DNA of 36,485 nt from Candidatus Dadabacteria bacterium (GCA_026708565.1 JAPOUR010000023.1:1-36485); one strand, 5' to 3'. Positions 24,416-33,548 are shown, numbered from the stretch's first letter. The notes: generated by a model not told the origin, from the sequence alone. Made by a program: numbers and translations.

Positions 24416-26576
24416 AAAGACTCTGCTCTCCGGTCTCAATCCCCGGCAGATTGAAGCGGTTTGCAACACGGGCGGGCATACCCTTGTTTTTGCGGGGGCG
24501 GGTTCGGGAAAGACCCGCGTCCTTACGACACGCATAGCTTTTCTGGTGCTGGAGACGGGAACGCCGCCGGAAGACATACTCGCCGTTACTTTCACAAACA
24601 AAGCCGCCCGCGAGATGAGGGAGAGGGTGGAGGCGGTTTTGCCCGGCGGAATTGGCGGAATATGGCTCGGCACTTTTCATTCCATTTGCGCCCGCATACT
24701 GCGCGCCGACATTGAGAAATTAGGGGAGGGGTACGGGAGCGGTTTTGTTATTTACGATACGGGGGATCAGATGGGTGTCATCAAAAGATGCCTTGCCGCC
24801 CGACAGTTGAGCGATGAGAACGGGCTTGCGGGGACGCTCCGGTTTCTTATTGAGCGGTTCAAAAGGGACGGCGATTTTCCGCCGACTCCGCAATCGTTTG
24901 AGCCGAATGAAAAAAATGCCGGTATGAAACTGGAACTTATTCACGCCTACGATGAGGAGATGAAAAAAGCGAACGCGCTTGATTTCAATGATTTGCTTAT
25001 GCTTACAGACCGGCTTTTGAGGACGGACAAGGGGGCGCTGAAAAAATACAGGGGGCGTTTCCGCCACATACTTATTGACGAGTATCAGGACACAAACAGC
25101 ATGCAATATAACTTTGTCAGAATGCTCGGAGAGAACAACGCGGAGGTTTTCGCCGTGGGTGATGACAGCCAGTCCATATACGCGTGGCGCGGCGCCGAAC
25201 TTGAAAATATTCTGCGTTTTCCGGAGGACTTCAAGGGCGCGAAAGTCGTGCGCCTCACTCAAAACTACAGGTCAACCGCCCGCATAATCAAGGCGTCAAA
25301 CTCCCTGATAAGCAACAACAGGGTCGGTGAAAAAAAGGAGATGTGGACGGAGGGGGAGGAGGGTGAAAAGATAGAGGTTTACGAGGCACGCAACGATTTT
25401 GACGAGGCGGACTTCGTGATTGGGAAAATAAAGTCTCTTGTGGACGGAGGGGGGTTTTCGCCGGGGGATTTTGCGGTTTTATACCGCACAAACAGCAGGT
25501 CGCTTCTGCTTGAGCAGAGATTTGCCAAAGAGCCGGGAATTTCCTGCGTGGTGGTGGGCGCGCTGAGTTTCTTTGCGCGGGCGGAGATAAAGGACATAGT
25601 TTCATATCTGCGTCTTCTGGGAAATCCCTCGGATGACGCGGCCGTCGCACGGATAATCAACATGCCGCCGAGGGGCATCGGCGGGGTAACGGTTGACAGG
25701 CTTTCCGCCTATGCGGCAAAAAACAAAATCTTAATTATGGATGCGGCAAAATCTCCCGAAAAAGAGAGTTTTCTCGGCGCAAGGGCGGCGGCTTCAGTGG
25801 AGAGATTTGTTCAAATAATGGAATCTCTTTCCTTACGGACAAAGAATGCGGGGACGGCGGAGGCGATAGAAACGGTTATTAAGGAGAGCGGCTACAAAGA
25901 CATTTTGGACAAAGATGAGGACAGGAAAGAAAATGTGGATGAATTGTTGAATGCGGCGCATGAGTTTGACGGCGGCTCCGAAGGGGGGGAGGGATTTCGC
26001 GGTTTTATTGAAAATGTCGCGCTTGCATCGGACACCGACACCGGAACCGGCGGAGACCGGGTAAAACTCATGACGCTTCACGCGTCAAAAGGGCTTGAAT
26101 TTCCGGTCGTTTTCATATCGGGAATGAGCGACGGCCTCATACCGCTTTCCCGCGTTTTGAATCGCGACCCCAAGGAGCTTGAAGAGGAAAGGCGGCTCTG
26201 CTATGTGGGGATGACGCGGGCTATGAAGCGGCTTTTTATAAGTTACCCGCTTGAGAGAAGACTTTACGGCGGCGACACCGAGATGGTTCAACCGTCCCGT
26301 TTTCTTAAGGAGATTCCGGAGGAATTTTTGGAGTATGAACAGTTTTACTCCGCTTCCGTTCCGGGCGGAAAGCCCGTCACCGGCGCGGTTTATGCGCCGC
26401 CGCCCCGCCATGCGGTGGCGGCGGGTTTTGCCGCAGGGGGCTACGTGCGGCACGACAAATTCGGACGCGGCAAGGTCGTGAGGGTTGAAGGCGGGGGGCC
26501 GAAGGCGGCCGTAACGGTTATTTTTCCCAGAGCGGGAAGAAAAAGGATTCTGGCGTCGTTTCTGAAAACTGTCTGA
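24399..26576 (+). CDS. UvrD/PcrA-family SF1 DNA helicase
   Basis: This helicase of about 725 residues has the full SF1A set. A-G-A-G-S-G-K-T is at about 32-39, then A-V-T-F-T-N-K-A-A-x-E-M, L-I-D-E-Y-Q-D-T, G-D-D-S-Q-S-I-Y-x-W-R-G-A, the T-x-N-Y-R-S motif and T-L-H-x-S-K-G-L-E-F. The C-terminal V-G-M-T-R-A motif VI is present. UvrD/PcrA acts in repair and plasmid replication as a 3'-5' helicase. TTG at 24399 is chosen because GAGGA lies 11 nt before it; TTG at 24375 is an alternative with a poorer ribosome site. Both starts overlap the cysH end. The C-terminal ~60 residues form a basic, glycine-rich tail, as in PcrA. Confidence 0.93.
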   Translation: MATKIEKTLLSGLNPRQIEAVCNTGGHTLVFAGAGSGKTRVLTTRIAFLVLETGTPPEDILAVTFTNKAAREMRERVEAVLPGGIGGIWLGTFHSICARILRADIEKLGEGYGSGFVIYDTGDQMGVIKRCLAARQLSDENGLAGTLRFLIERFKRDGDFPPTPQSFEPNEKNAGMKLELIHAYDEEMKKANALDFNDLLMLTDRLLRTDKGALKKYRGRFRHILIDEYQDTNSMQYNFVRMLGENNAEVFAVGDDSQSIYAWRGAELENILRFPEDFKGAKVVRLTQNYRSTARIIKASNSLISNNRVGEKKEMWTEGEEGEKIEVYEARNDFDEADFVIGKIKSLVDGGGFSPGDFAVLYRTNSRSLLLEQRFAKEPGISCVVVGALSFFARAEIKDIVSYLRLLGNPSDDAAVARIINMPPRGIGGVTVDRLSAYAAKNKILIMDAAKSPEKESFLGARAAASVERFVQIMESLSLRTKNAGTAEAIETVIKESGYKDILDKDEDRKENVDELLNAAHEFDGGSEGGEGFRGFIENVALASDTDTGTGGDRVKLMTLHASKGLEFPVVFISGMSDGLIPLSRVLNRDPKELEEERRLCYVGMTRAMKRLFISYPLERRLYGGDTEMVQPSRFLKEIPEEFLEYEQFYSASVPGGKPVTGAVYAPPPRHAVAAGFAAGGYVRHDKFGRGKVVRVEGGGPKAAVTVIFPRAGRKRILASFLKTV

Positions 26577-27149
26577 TTATTTCCTTTTCTTTTTATAAAG
26601 AAACAGTTGCCATTTTTCCTCGGCGACTCCCGCCCCGTCCATCTCCGCTCTTGCCAGAGTGAAAAACAGGTCTGAAAGCCGGTTTATGTAGGAAGGAATT
26701 GCGGGATTAACCTCATCCAGTTTCATTAGAGACGCAAGGTGGCGCTCGCCTCTGCGTATCTGAGTTCGGACAACATGGCAGAGCGCGGATATTTCATTGC
26801 CGCCCGGAAGCAGGAAATAATCAGACGGGGACGATATGCTTTCCTCAAGTTCGTCAATCCATTTTTCGCAAAACTCCGCCCCGTCAACCGGCATCGGATT
26901 GGTGTTTGCCTTGTGCGAGTCCGAAGGGCGCGCAAGGTGCGACATCATGTCCATCATGTCTTTTTGTATCTTTTGCAGGTTTTTCTGCCACGGGTGCGAA
27001 TCTCCCAGCTTTGAACGCATAAGCCCTATGGTGGAATTTGCCTCGTCAAGCGTTCCGTAACACTCAACGCGCGTGTCATCCTTGTCAACGCGCCTTCCGC
27101 CGAACAATGCGGTTTTCCCCGTGTCCCCCTTTTTCGTGTATATCTTCAC
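26577..27149 (-). CDS. PduO-type ATP:cob(I)alamin adenosyltransferase
   Basis: This 190-residue enzyme attaches the adenosyl group to the corrin cobalt. The N-terminal K-K-G-D-T-G-K-T (6-13) and G-G-R-R-V-D-K are the ATP-binding signature of the PduO/MmaB family. Further on, the R-x-Q-I-R-R-G-E-R segment is the conserved arginine cluster. It is the last gene of the corrin operon and overlaps the vWA gene by 4 nt. Its stop meets the helicase stop back to back, with no room for a terminator between the convergent units. The symbol is left open (pduO, cobO-equivalent or mmaB). Confidence 0.92.
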   Translation of the reverse strand: MKIYTKKGDTGKTALFGGRRVDKDDTRVECYGTLDEANSTIGLMRSKLGDSHPWQKNLQKIQKDMMDMMSHLARPSDSHKANTNPMPVDGAEFCEKWIDELEESISSPSDYFLLPGGNEISALCHVVRTQIRRGERHLASLMKLDEVNPAIPSYINRLSDLFFTLARAEMDGAGVAEEKWQLFLYKKKRK

Positions 27150-27907
27150 CGTTGCGTCCTCCTTATGTCGCCCGCGCGTGTGTATTCCGCCCCTATGGCG
27201 CGGGAAAAACGCGCCGCCGCCCCTATTTTTACAAACCCCGTCTCGGTGTCAATAACGGTCGCGCGGACTGATTTTCCGACAAGATGTTTGAATTTTTTTA
27301 CGCAGTCCTCAAAAGGGTCGCCGCCGCCCTCGCAGAAATTGACCCTCCCGTCCGTAAATATGTGAATCTCCGCGCCGCCCTTTTTCCGCTTCAGCAATTT
27401 TGCGGCAAGAACAACGCCGGCGCTCATGTTGGTTCTGCCGCCGGTCTTGAGATTTTTCAGGCTTTCAATCAGTTTTTCCGCCCCCGCGCCCGAAGGAGAA
27501 AAAACATGCGCCGAGTCCCCGGAAAGCGCCACTCCGGAAAACTCCACTATTTTCCCCCTGTTGTTTTTTGCCGTTTGCGCCGCCATGGCTTTTGCGTGGG
27601 AGATCTGTTTTCCCGAAGCCATTGAGCCGCTGGAATCAACAAGCAGAACTACGGACACATTCGCCCTGCCGCGCTCCGCTTTGAAGCGCGGCGAAAATTC
27701 CCCCCGTATCACATGCCGCCGCACGGTCTCATAGAGGTCAATTTTTTCTTTTTCACCGGCGGGTTTTTCCCGTCCCGCCGCGTCTCCCGTCTCAAAATAT
27801 CCGCGCCTTCCGGCGGGAGGGTCCGGCTCAATTTTCACCGCCTCAAATTCCCCTTCGGGCGCGAGAACGGCTTCATTTCTCGGAAACCACCCGTAATTTG
27901 AGAGCAT
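27146..27907 (-). CDS. vWA-domain chelatase subunit (ChlD/BchD C-terminal-like)
   Basis: This 253-residue protein is a von Willebrand factor A domain with the MIDAS motif D91-S-S-G-S-M. A later Thr (G-G-R-T-N-M-S-A-G) and F-T-D-G-R complete the metal site. A linker with Pro/Gly/Glu (about 15-60) precedes it. Magnesium and cobalt chelatases use such a domain, normally in ChlD or fused to the ChlI AAA+ domain, to bring AAA+ and metal-inserting subunits together. The AAA+ partner lies 26 nt upstream as a separate gene. It probably serves cobalt insertion, but no CobN-type large subunit is in the window. Confidence 0.83.
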   Translation of the reverse strand: MLSNYGWFPRNEAVLAPEGEFEAVKIEPDPPAGRRGYFETGDAAGREKPAGEKEKIDLYETVRRHVIRGEFSPRFKAERGRANVSVVLLVDSSGSMASGKQISHAKAMAAQTAKNNRGKIVEFSGVALSGDSAHVFSPSGAGAEKLIESLKNLKTGGRTNMSAGVVLAAKLLKRKKGGAEIHIFTDGRVNFCEGGGDPFEDCVKKFKHLVGKSVRATVIDTETGFVKIGAAARFSRAIGAEYTRAGDIRRTQR

Positions 27908-27933
27908 GTCCGTTTCGTCTCCGGCCTTGTCTT

Positions 27934-28875
27934 TTACTTCGCCGCTTTCAGTTTCGGGTTTTTCGGAGTTTTTTTTTCCGTTTGTTCCCCGGAGTCCCGC
28001 GCCGCCGCGCTCCGGTGCGCGAGAACAAAGGGCGCCACTCTTTCCGCATCCCGCCCGGTCGCCTCGTCCCTGCCCTCAAGGGCGGCAAGCGCGCGCGCGG
28101 ATTTAACTATAAGTATGTCCGCCCTCATTCCCTCCGCCCCGCATTCGGACGCCATTGCGGACGCCTTTTCAAATAGCCCGCCGGGAATTTTGACGGACTC
28201 AAGGTTTTTCGCCGCTCCGGTTATGGCGAGGCGCGTTTTTTCCTGCTCCCGCTCAAACCGGGCGCGGAAACCGCCGGGGTCGGAATCAAACTCCATCCTG
28301 CGCCGGGCAATCTCCGTTCTGGTCTCCGTGTCTCCGGGCGCCCCGACCTCAACGCACAGGCCGAACCTGTCCAGAAGTTGGGGTCTGAGTTCCCCTTCCT
28401 CAACATTCATCGTTCCCACAAGGCGGAAGCGCGAGACCACCCTCCGCGAAATTCCGTCCCGCTCAAGCATGTATTCCCCCGCCGCCGCGGCGTCAAGAAG
28501 TATGTCCGTGAGATAGTCGTCAAGAAGGTTTACCTCGTCTATGTAGAGTATTCCGCCGTTTGCCTGCTCCAGCAGCCCCGCGCGCACGCTCTGGTGTTTT
28601 TCGTTTATCAGTTTCTCAAGGTCAACTGCCCCGAGAACCCTGTCTTCGGTGGCGCCGATTGGGAGATTAACCACCGGAAACCGGTTTTTGCCTTCCGAAA
28701 GCATCTCGCCCATCGCCCTCACGGCGGTGGTTTTGCCCGTTCCCTTCTCACCGCGCGCGAGGACGCCGCCTATCTGAACGTCAACCGCGCAAAGCGACAG
28801 GGCGAGTTTCAGGTCATCCTGCCCGACTATCGCCGTGAACGGAAATATGCCTGTCTGTTTCTCAGCCATTTTCAT
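27934..28875 (-). CDS. ChlI/BchI-like AAA+ chelatase subunit
   Basis: This 313-residue AAA+ ATPase has Walker A G42-E-K-G-T-G-K48-T, Walker B L-Y-I-D113-E114-V-N-L-L, and sensor/arginine-finger segments further on. It matches the I subunit of magnesium chelatase or the N-terminal half of single-chain putative cobaltochelatase ATPase subunits. It is slightly shorter than BchI (about 340). The tail is Lys/Pro-rich. It overlaps cbiD by 14 nt, and the vWA gene follows after 26 nt. The two together equal the usual fused protein. Context points to cobalt rather than magnesium. Confidence 0.88.
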   Translation of the reverse strand: MKMAEKQTGIFPFTAIVGQDDLKLALSLCAVDVQIGGVLARGEKGTGKTTAVRAMGEMLSEGKNRFPVVNLPIGATEDRVLGAVDLEKLINEKHQSVRAGLLEQANGGILYIDEVNLLDDYLTDILLDAAAAGEYMLERDGISRRVVSRFRLVGTMNVEEGELRPQLLDRFGLCVEVGAPGDTETRTEIARRRMEFDSDPGGFRARFEREQEKTRLAITGAAKNLESVKIPGGLFEKASAMASECGAEGMRADILIVKSARALAALEGRDEATGRDAERVAPFVLAHRSAAARDSGEQTEKKTPKNPKLKAAK

Positions 28876-29971
28876 CAGGATACCACACTATTTGCCCGTC
28901 AAGCCCCGCGAGCGCGAGGGTGAGTCCGCCGCTGAAACGTTCCCGGCAGCGCGCGCGGCATCTTTTCAGCAGTTCCCTGTAAAACGGCGCGTTCTGCGAA
29001 AGGGGGAAAATTTCCGTGAGACGCCCGGCCATGTTCAACTCTCCAATTGCTTGCGCCGCATCCGTTCCCGCGCCGGATTTTTCCGTAATATCGGCGATAA
29101 GTTCTTTGTTCCAAACATTTTTTCCGCTGTGCGTGTCCATGTCTCCGCCCGCCAGTTTAACCGCTTTTCCTATCATTGTGGCAAGGGTCAGGTCTGCAAT
29201 ACCGTTCTTCTCCGCAGCGTCAAGCAGTTTGCCTATCCAGTTGCCGTATTGGATGAATGCGTAGTCCGGCAGGTCCGGAAACCGCTTTCTGAGAAATTTT
29301 TCGCTTCTTCCGCCTGAGGATGCGACCACATGGGGGCTTCCGTTGCTCGCCGCTATTTTCACCGCCTGAACTATGCTCGCCACATAGGACGCGCTTGAAA
29401 ACGGCCTCACAACGCCCGTTGTTCCTATTATTGAGATTCCGCCTTTTATACCGAGACGGGAGTTAAGGGTTTTTTTTGCGAGTTTTTCTCCTTCGGGAAC
29501 AAAAACCTTTATATCCGCCCCCGGGGTTTTTCCGTTCCCGCCGCTTTGTTCCAGCAACTCGCGGACGATATTGGTCATCATCTTTCTGGGCGTTTTATTT
29601 ATCGCGGGTTCTCCCACGTTCAGACCCAGCCCCGGAAGGGTTACTTTCCCCACGCCTTTGCCGCGCAGAAACCGTATTTCCCCCGTGTTGTTGAGCAGCA
29701 CCGTTGCCCCTATCACCGCGCCGTGCGTAACATCGGGGTCGTCTCCGGCGTCTTTCACCGTGGTGGCGGTCGCTTTGTTTTCCGAGAATTCGCATGAGTT
29801 TATTTTGAACGCCGCTTTTTTGCCGCCCGGAAGAGTTAGTTCCACCCGCCGTATTTTTTTGCGCCCGAGCGCGCTCATCACCGCCGCTTTTGAGCAAGCC
29901 GCCGCGCACGCGCCGGTGGTGTGGCCGGTTTTCATTTTTTTCACATTTGCGGGCGGGGTTTCAAGACACAT
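28862..29971 (-). CDS. cbiD: Cobalt-precorrin-5B (C1)-methyltransferase CbiD
   Basis: This 369-residue CbiD of the anaerobic corrin pathway methylates C1 after ring contraction. The family signature near the N-terminus is K-T-G-H-T-T-G-A-C-A-A-A (14-25). The rest is consistent in length and composition, including a G-T-T-G-V-V-R-P-F segment. The presence of CbiD indicates the early-cobalt (anaerobic) route. It overlaps the next gene by 14 nt and the previous one by 11 nt. The start is the ATG at 29971. Confidence 0.93.
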   Translation of the reverse strand: MCLETPPANVKKMKTGHTTGACAAACSKAAVMSALGRKKIRRVELTLPGGKKAAFKINSCEFSENKATATTVKDAGDDPDVTHGAVIGATVLLNNTGEIRFLRGKGVGKVTLPGLGLNVGEPAINKTPRKMMTNIVRELLEQSGGNGKTPGADIKVFVPEGEKLAKKTLNSRLGIKGGISIIGTTGVVRPFSSASYVASIVQAVKIAASNGSPHVVASSGGRSEKFLRKRFPDLPDYAFIQYGNWIGKLLDAAEKNGIADLTLATMIGKAVKLAGGDMDTHSGKNVWNKELIADITEKSGAGTDAAQAIGELNMAGRLTEIFPLSQNAPFYRELLKRCRARCRERFSGGLTLALAGLDGQIVWYPDENG

Positions 29972-30752
29972 TTGCGCGCCTCCTTATTTTTTCCGCCAGT
30001 TCTTTTTCCGAAAACACCGCGCCGGAAAAGGGAGGTTCTTCCGGCTTTTTTATGACGGCTATTTTCGCGCCGCTTTCAATTGCGGCTCTGATCTTCGCTT
30101 CCTGTCCGCCGCTGTCGCCGCTTTCCTTGGTTACAATCCGTTTGATTTTGAGTTTTTCAAAAAGTGCTTTTTCCTTTTTGAAGTCCGATGACGGCATTTC
30201 CGTTATGAGCCGGTTTTCGGGGAAGCCCTGTTTTACTGCAAGGGAGACCGAGGTTTTGCGCGGCAGTATGCGGGCGTAACAATCCTTCCGCTCTTTCCAT
30301 AATGGCTTGAGTTCGGAAAGGGTTTGAACGCCGCTTAAAATCAGGGTTGCGCCGTCTTCGTTATTCAGTTCCCGAACCGCCTCCGCATAGTTGTCGCAAT
30401 AAACCGCAAGCGGGTGTTCAGTTCGTTCGGGATATTTTCTTGAGTAGCGTATAACCTCCGCGCCGGTTTCTTCCGACACCCGCGCCACGGCGGCGTGAAG
30501 ATGGAGCGCAAAAGGATGCGCCGCATTGACAATCAGCCGTATATTGTTTTTTTCAACGAAACTTTGTAGCGCGTCCCCGTCAAGAGCGCCGTGAATGTAT
30601 TCGCACAATCCGGACGGGCAAAAATCCGTCTGCGTTTTTGTTGAATAAAAATACCGCATATTCAGCCCGTCCAGCGCCGACGCCGCTTTTTTCCCCTCCG
30701 TTGTGCCGCCGAAAATGATCGTGTGCGGCGATTTTTTATTTCCTTTCTTCAT
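29961..30752 (-). CDS. cbiJ: Cobalt-precorrin-6A reductase (CbiJ/CobK family)
   Basis: This protein of 263 residues reduces precorrin-6A. Near the N-terminus I-I-F-G-G-T-T-E-G-K is the NAD(P)H-binding loop typical of the family. Later, T-K-E-S-G-D-S-G-G is the conserved C-terminal loop. The ATG at 30752 is preferred because it overlaps the preceding stop by 4 nt (ATGA); an ATG at 30776 would add eight residues. Its stop lies inside the next gene. The substrate is probably the cobalt form, since CbiD is adjacent. Confidence 0.9.
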   Translation of the reverse strand: MKKGNKKSPHTIIFGGTTEGKKAASALDGLNMRYFYSTKTQTDFCPSGLCEYIHGALDGDALQSFVEKNNIRLIVNAAHPFALHLHAAVARVSEETGAEVIRYSRKYPERTEHPLAVYCDNYAEAVRELNNEDGATLILSGVQTLSELKPLWKERKDCYARILPRKTSVSLAVKQGFPENRLITEMPSSDFKKEKALFEKLKIKRIVTKESGDSGGQEAKIRAAIESGAKIAVIKKPEEPPFSGAVFSEKELAEKIRRRANVS

Positions 30753-32299
30753 CGCGCCCTGAACAAATGCCTCCATTTCGGGTGGTAAAGGCGCGAGCGC
30801 GTCCCGCTTGCCTTCAGCGCGTCTCCCACGACTATCAGAACCGTCCGCGTCAGTTTGTTGTCTCTCACTATGTCCGCAAGTTCCTCAAGCCGTCCGCGCC
30901 ATATTCTCTCATCCTCCCATGTTACCCGGTGAAGAACCGCGACCGGAGTGTCGGGCGCGTAATGTTCAAGAAGACCGCCCTGCACCCTTCGCGCCATTTT
31001 TGCGCTGAGAAAAATGCACATGGTCGCGCCGTGCCTCGCCATATCCCGCAACTTCTCCCCCTCCGGCATCGGGGTTTTCCCCTCGCCCCTTGTCAGAATT
31101 ATTGACTGCGCAACCTCCGGCGCGGTGAGTTCCGCGCCAAGCCGCGCCGCCGCCGCCTGAAAGGAAGACACCCCCGGAACAATGACAAAATCCATCCCCT
31201 TCGCCCGGAGAATCTCCGTCTGCTCGGCGGTCGCCCCGTAAATAGAAGGGTCGCCCGAATGCAGGCGGACAATCAGCGCGCCTTTTTTATAAAATTTCTC
31301 CATCAGCGCGGTTTGCTCTTCAAGCGTCATTGAGGCGGAGTTTTTGACAACGGCGTCCGCCTTTGCTCCGGCGGTCAGGTTTTTCGGAACAAGGCTTCCG
31401 GCGTAAAGAACCAAATCCGCCCGCCTGATTAAATCCCGCCCCTCAACGGTTATTAGGCGCGGGTCTCCGGGGCCCGCCCCCACCATGGCCACCAGCCCGC
31501 GCCCCACTGCGGCTTTCCCTCCGTCCGCAACGGCAAGCGCAAACGTGTATTTTTTGCCGGACGGCAGGGTTATTTTCGTTTTTTCAAGCGAAAGTTTTTT
31601 TACTCCCGCCACAAGCAAAGCCGCCGGCTCGCATACTCCGTCCGTTCCGGTTTTCTGCAAAACCGTTTTTGACGGGTTCGGTTTGAAGGTCGCCGCGAGT
31701 TTCTTTTCTTCGTGAATGATAAAAGGGATGTTCAATTTTTCCGCAAGCGCGACAAATGCCCGCTCTTCCCCTTTGATCTTTGCGCTCGCAATCGCCGCAA
31801 GGTCGTCCGGGGAAAATCCCCGCTTTTTCATTTCTTTTTCAAAGGATTTTATAAACTCCTCCGGATTTATTCCCTTCTGGCTTCCCAGCCCCGCGCACAG
31901 CGCTCCGGGGCGCGTCGTTTCCGCCGTGGTTATCACCGGCGTCGCGCCGATAAGGGCGGCGGTTTTTTCCGCCAGATTGTTCGCCCCGCCCTCATGCCCC
32001 GAAAGAACCGCCTGACAAAAAAGCCCGTCCTCGGAAACATTGACGACCGCCGGGTCGGTTTTTTTATTTTTGATGTTCGGGGCGATGCAGCGAACGCATA
32101 TTCCGAGCGCGCCCACAAAAATGAAACCTTCATAGTCGCCGAATTTTTGCGCGGTGAACTCCGCCACCGATTTGACCGTTTTCACTCCGCCGCCCTTTTT
32201 GACGGACACAATGTCAAACCGCTTCGGCGTTTTTCCGCAAATTTTCCGCGCAAGCGCGATTCCGGTTTCCGACACCGCTATGACGGCGATCTTTTTCAT
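30749..32299 (-). CDS. cbiGF: CbiG-CbiF fusion: precorrin ring opening and C11-methyltransferase
   Basis: This protein of 516 residues joins two corrin enzymes. The N-terminal part (about 1-265) is CbiG, cobalt-precorrin-5A hydrolase, with V-G-A-L-G-I-C-V-R and L-S-G-H-E-G-G-A-N-N signatures. The C-terminal part (about 270-516) is CbiF/CobM, with the SAM-binding G-A-G-P-G-D-P-x-L-I-T and the later G-V-S-S-F-Q-A-A-A motif. CbiF forms the substrate that CbiG opens, so the fusion links consecutive steps. The ATG at 32299 overlaps the upstream stop (ATGA) and has GGTGA nearby; the longer frame start at 32314 was not used. Confidence 0.93.
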   Translation of the reverse strand: MKKIAVIAVSETGIALARKICGKTPKRFDIVSVKKGGGVKTVKSVAEFTAQKFGDYEGFIFVGALGICVRCIAPNIKNKKTDPAVVNVSEDGLFCQAVLSGHEGGANNLAEKTAALIGATPVITTAETTRPGALCAGLGSQKGINPEEFIKSFEKEMKKRGFSPDDLAAIASAKIKGEERAFVALAEKLNIPFIIHEEKKLAATFKPNPSKTVLQKTGTDGVCEPAALLVAGVKKLSLEKTKITLPSGKKYTFALAVADGGKAAVGRGLVAMVGAGPGDPRLITVEGRDLIRRADLVLYAGSLVPKNLTAGAKADAVVKNSASMTLEEQTALMEKFYKKGALIVRLHSGDPSIYGATAEQTEILRAKGMDFVIVPGVSSFQAAAARLGAELTAPEVAQSIILTRGEGKTPMPEGEKLRDMARHGATMCIFLSAKMARRVQGGLLEHYAPDTPVAVLHRVTWEDERIWRGRLEELADIVRDNKLTRTVLIVVGDALKASGTRSRLYHPKWRHLFRAR

Positions 32300-33492
32300 G
32301 TCTTCACCGCGCAAAGAACCGTAACGTTTTCCGCCGTCAGGGCGGGCGGCTCTTCAAATCCCCCGTCCTTTGCGCTCTCGCGGAAAACCGCTTTGCTTTC
32401 CTCCGTAACGCTGTTGATAACCACCCTGCCTCCGGGGCGGACAATGTCGCGCAAAATTTCCATCATCTCCGCAAGCCGCCCGCCGTGCCCGCCGATGAAC
32501 ACCGCATCGGGAGCGGGGCGGCGGCGCGGCTCCGCTTCAAAAAAATCCGACATTACAACCTCTATTCCGGGCGCGGAGAAAAGTCTGGAGTTTTTTTCAA
32601 TAAGCGCCTCGCACCGGGGGTTCTTTTCAAACGCCGTTACCCTCAGCCCCGCAAACCGCCGCCGCGCCTCCACCGAAACCGAGCCCGTGCAGAAACCGAT
32701 GTCCCAAAACCGCCCGGCCCCGCCGAGGCAAAGCCGTTTGAACGCCGCTTCCCGCGCCTCCGGTTTGGTTATCATGCCCGGCCTGCCGGGAAGCGTCTCA
32801 AACGCCGCGCCCTCCCGCGCCGCGCCCGCCGTCTTTTCCATAACAACGGCGCACGGCTGCAAAAAACTTTCCGCCGCCGCCCGCTCCGCATTCATCCGCC
32901 GCACCCTTTCCCCAGCCTCGCCGAGCCGCTCTCCGGTAACAAACCGGTAGTTTCCGAATCCGTATTCAACCATCCGCCCTGCCGCCGCCGAAGGGGATTT
33001 TACCGAATCGGTCAAAAGCCCTATGGTTTGCCCGCCCTCTATGAGGGCGCGGTCAAGTTCGTGCCAGTCTCTGCCGTGGACGGACGCCGCCGAGACCGCG
33101 CGAAAATCAATCCCCGCCCGCCCGCAGAGAGCCTCAATGCTGCTCGGAGCTCTGAAAACCTCCATGCGGCTTTCAGGGCGCAAACGTTTGACGGTTTGCC
33201 CTATGCCGTAAAAAAGCGGGTCTCCCGAAGCGAATATGACAACCGGGCTCTTCCCCTCTCCGATGCGCCGGTCATAGGCGGCAAACACTTTTTCCATGTC
33301 CGCGCCTATGTCTATCCACTCGCCGCCGGACGGAAGCAGTTTGCGAACCTTTTCATAGTGCCTTTTTCCGCCGGAAAAAACCGTGCTTTCCCGCATGAGC
33401 AGGGCGGCCCTTTCGCACAGCGCAACGCCGCCGCTTTCGCACGCAATCCCTATCACCGCGTAGTGCGGTTTTGCCGGGTCTGAACCGTTCAT
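32296..33492 (-). CDS. cobL: CbiE-CbiT fusion (CobL-type) precorrin methyltransferase/decarboxylase
   Basis: This protein of about 398 residues has a CbiE tetrapyrrole methylase half (about 10-205), with an A-S-G-D-P-L-F-Y-G-I-G motif, and a CbiT half (about 220-398). CbiT methylates C15 and decarboxylates. Its SAM loop reads W-D-I-G-F-C-T-G-S-V-S-V-E, with F-C where D-I-G-A-G-T-G-S is usual. The ATG at 33492 is preferred over 33501, because a TATAAT overlaps the latter and would place the transcription start next to 33492. It is the first gene of the corrin operon. The missing steps (CbiL, CbiH, CbiC, CbiA) must lie elsewhere. Confidence 0.92.
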   Translation of the reverse strand: MNGSDPAKPHYAVIGIACESGGVALCERAALLMRESTVFSGGKRHYEKVRKLLPSGGEWIDIGADMEKVFAAYDRRIGEGKSPVVIFASGDPLFYGIGQTVKRLRPESRMEVFRAPSSIEALCGRAGIDFRAVSAASVHGRDWHELDRALIEGGQTIGLLTDSVKSPSAAAGRMVEYGFGNYRFVTGERLGEAGERVRRMNAERAAAESFLQPCAVVMEKTAGAAREGAAFETLPGRPGMITKPEAREAAFKRLCLGGAGRFWDIGFCTGSVSVEARRRFAGLRVTAFEKNPRCEALIEKNSRLFSAPGIEVVMSDFFEAEPRRRPAPDAVFIGGHGGRLAEMMEILRDIVRPGGRVVINSVTEESKAVFRESAKDGGFEEPPALTAENVTVLCAVKT

Positions 33493-33499
33493 ACACCGC

Positions 33500-33548
33500 A
33501 TTATAAGCCCCGCCGCGCAATTGAAAAAGCCCCGGCCTCTCTTATACT
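33500..33548. promoter_or_regulatory. Divergent promoters of hemL and the corrin operon
   Basis: On the plus strand TTGAAA (33521-33526), 16 nt and TATACT (33543-33548) give a good promoter for hemL. On the minus strand TATAAT (33505-33500), with the same TTTCAA (33526-33521) 15 nt away, may serve the corrin operon. The two would share one -35 block. No cobalamin riboswitch consensus could fit in this short gap. Confidence 0.5.

Noticed and set aside
31712-32950. 412-residue plus-strand frame opposite corrin genes
   Set aside because: Overlaps two well-defined methyltransferase fusions; no recognisable domain.
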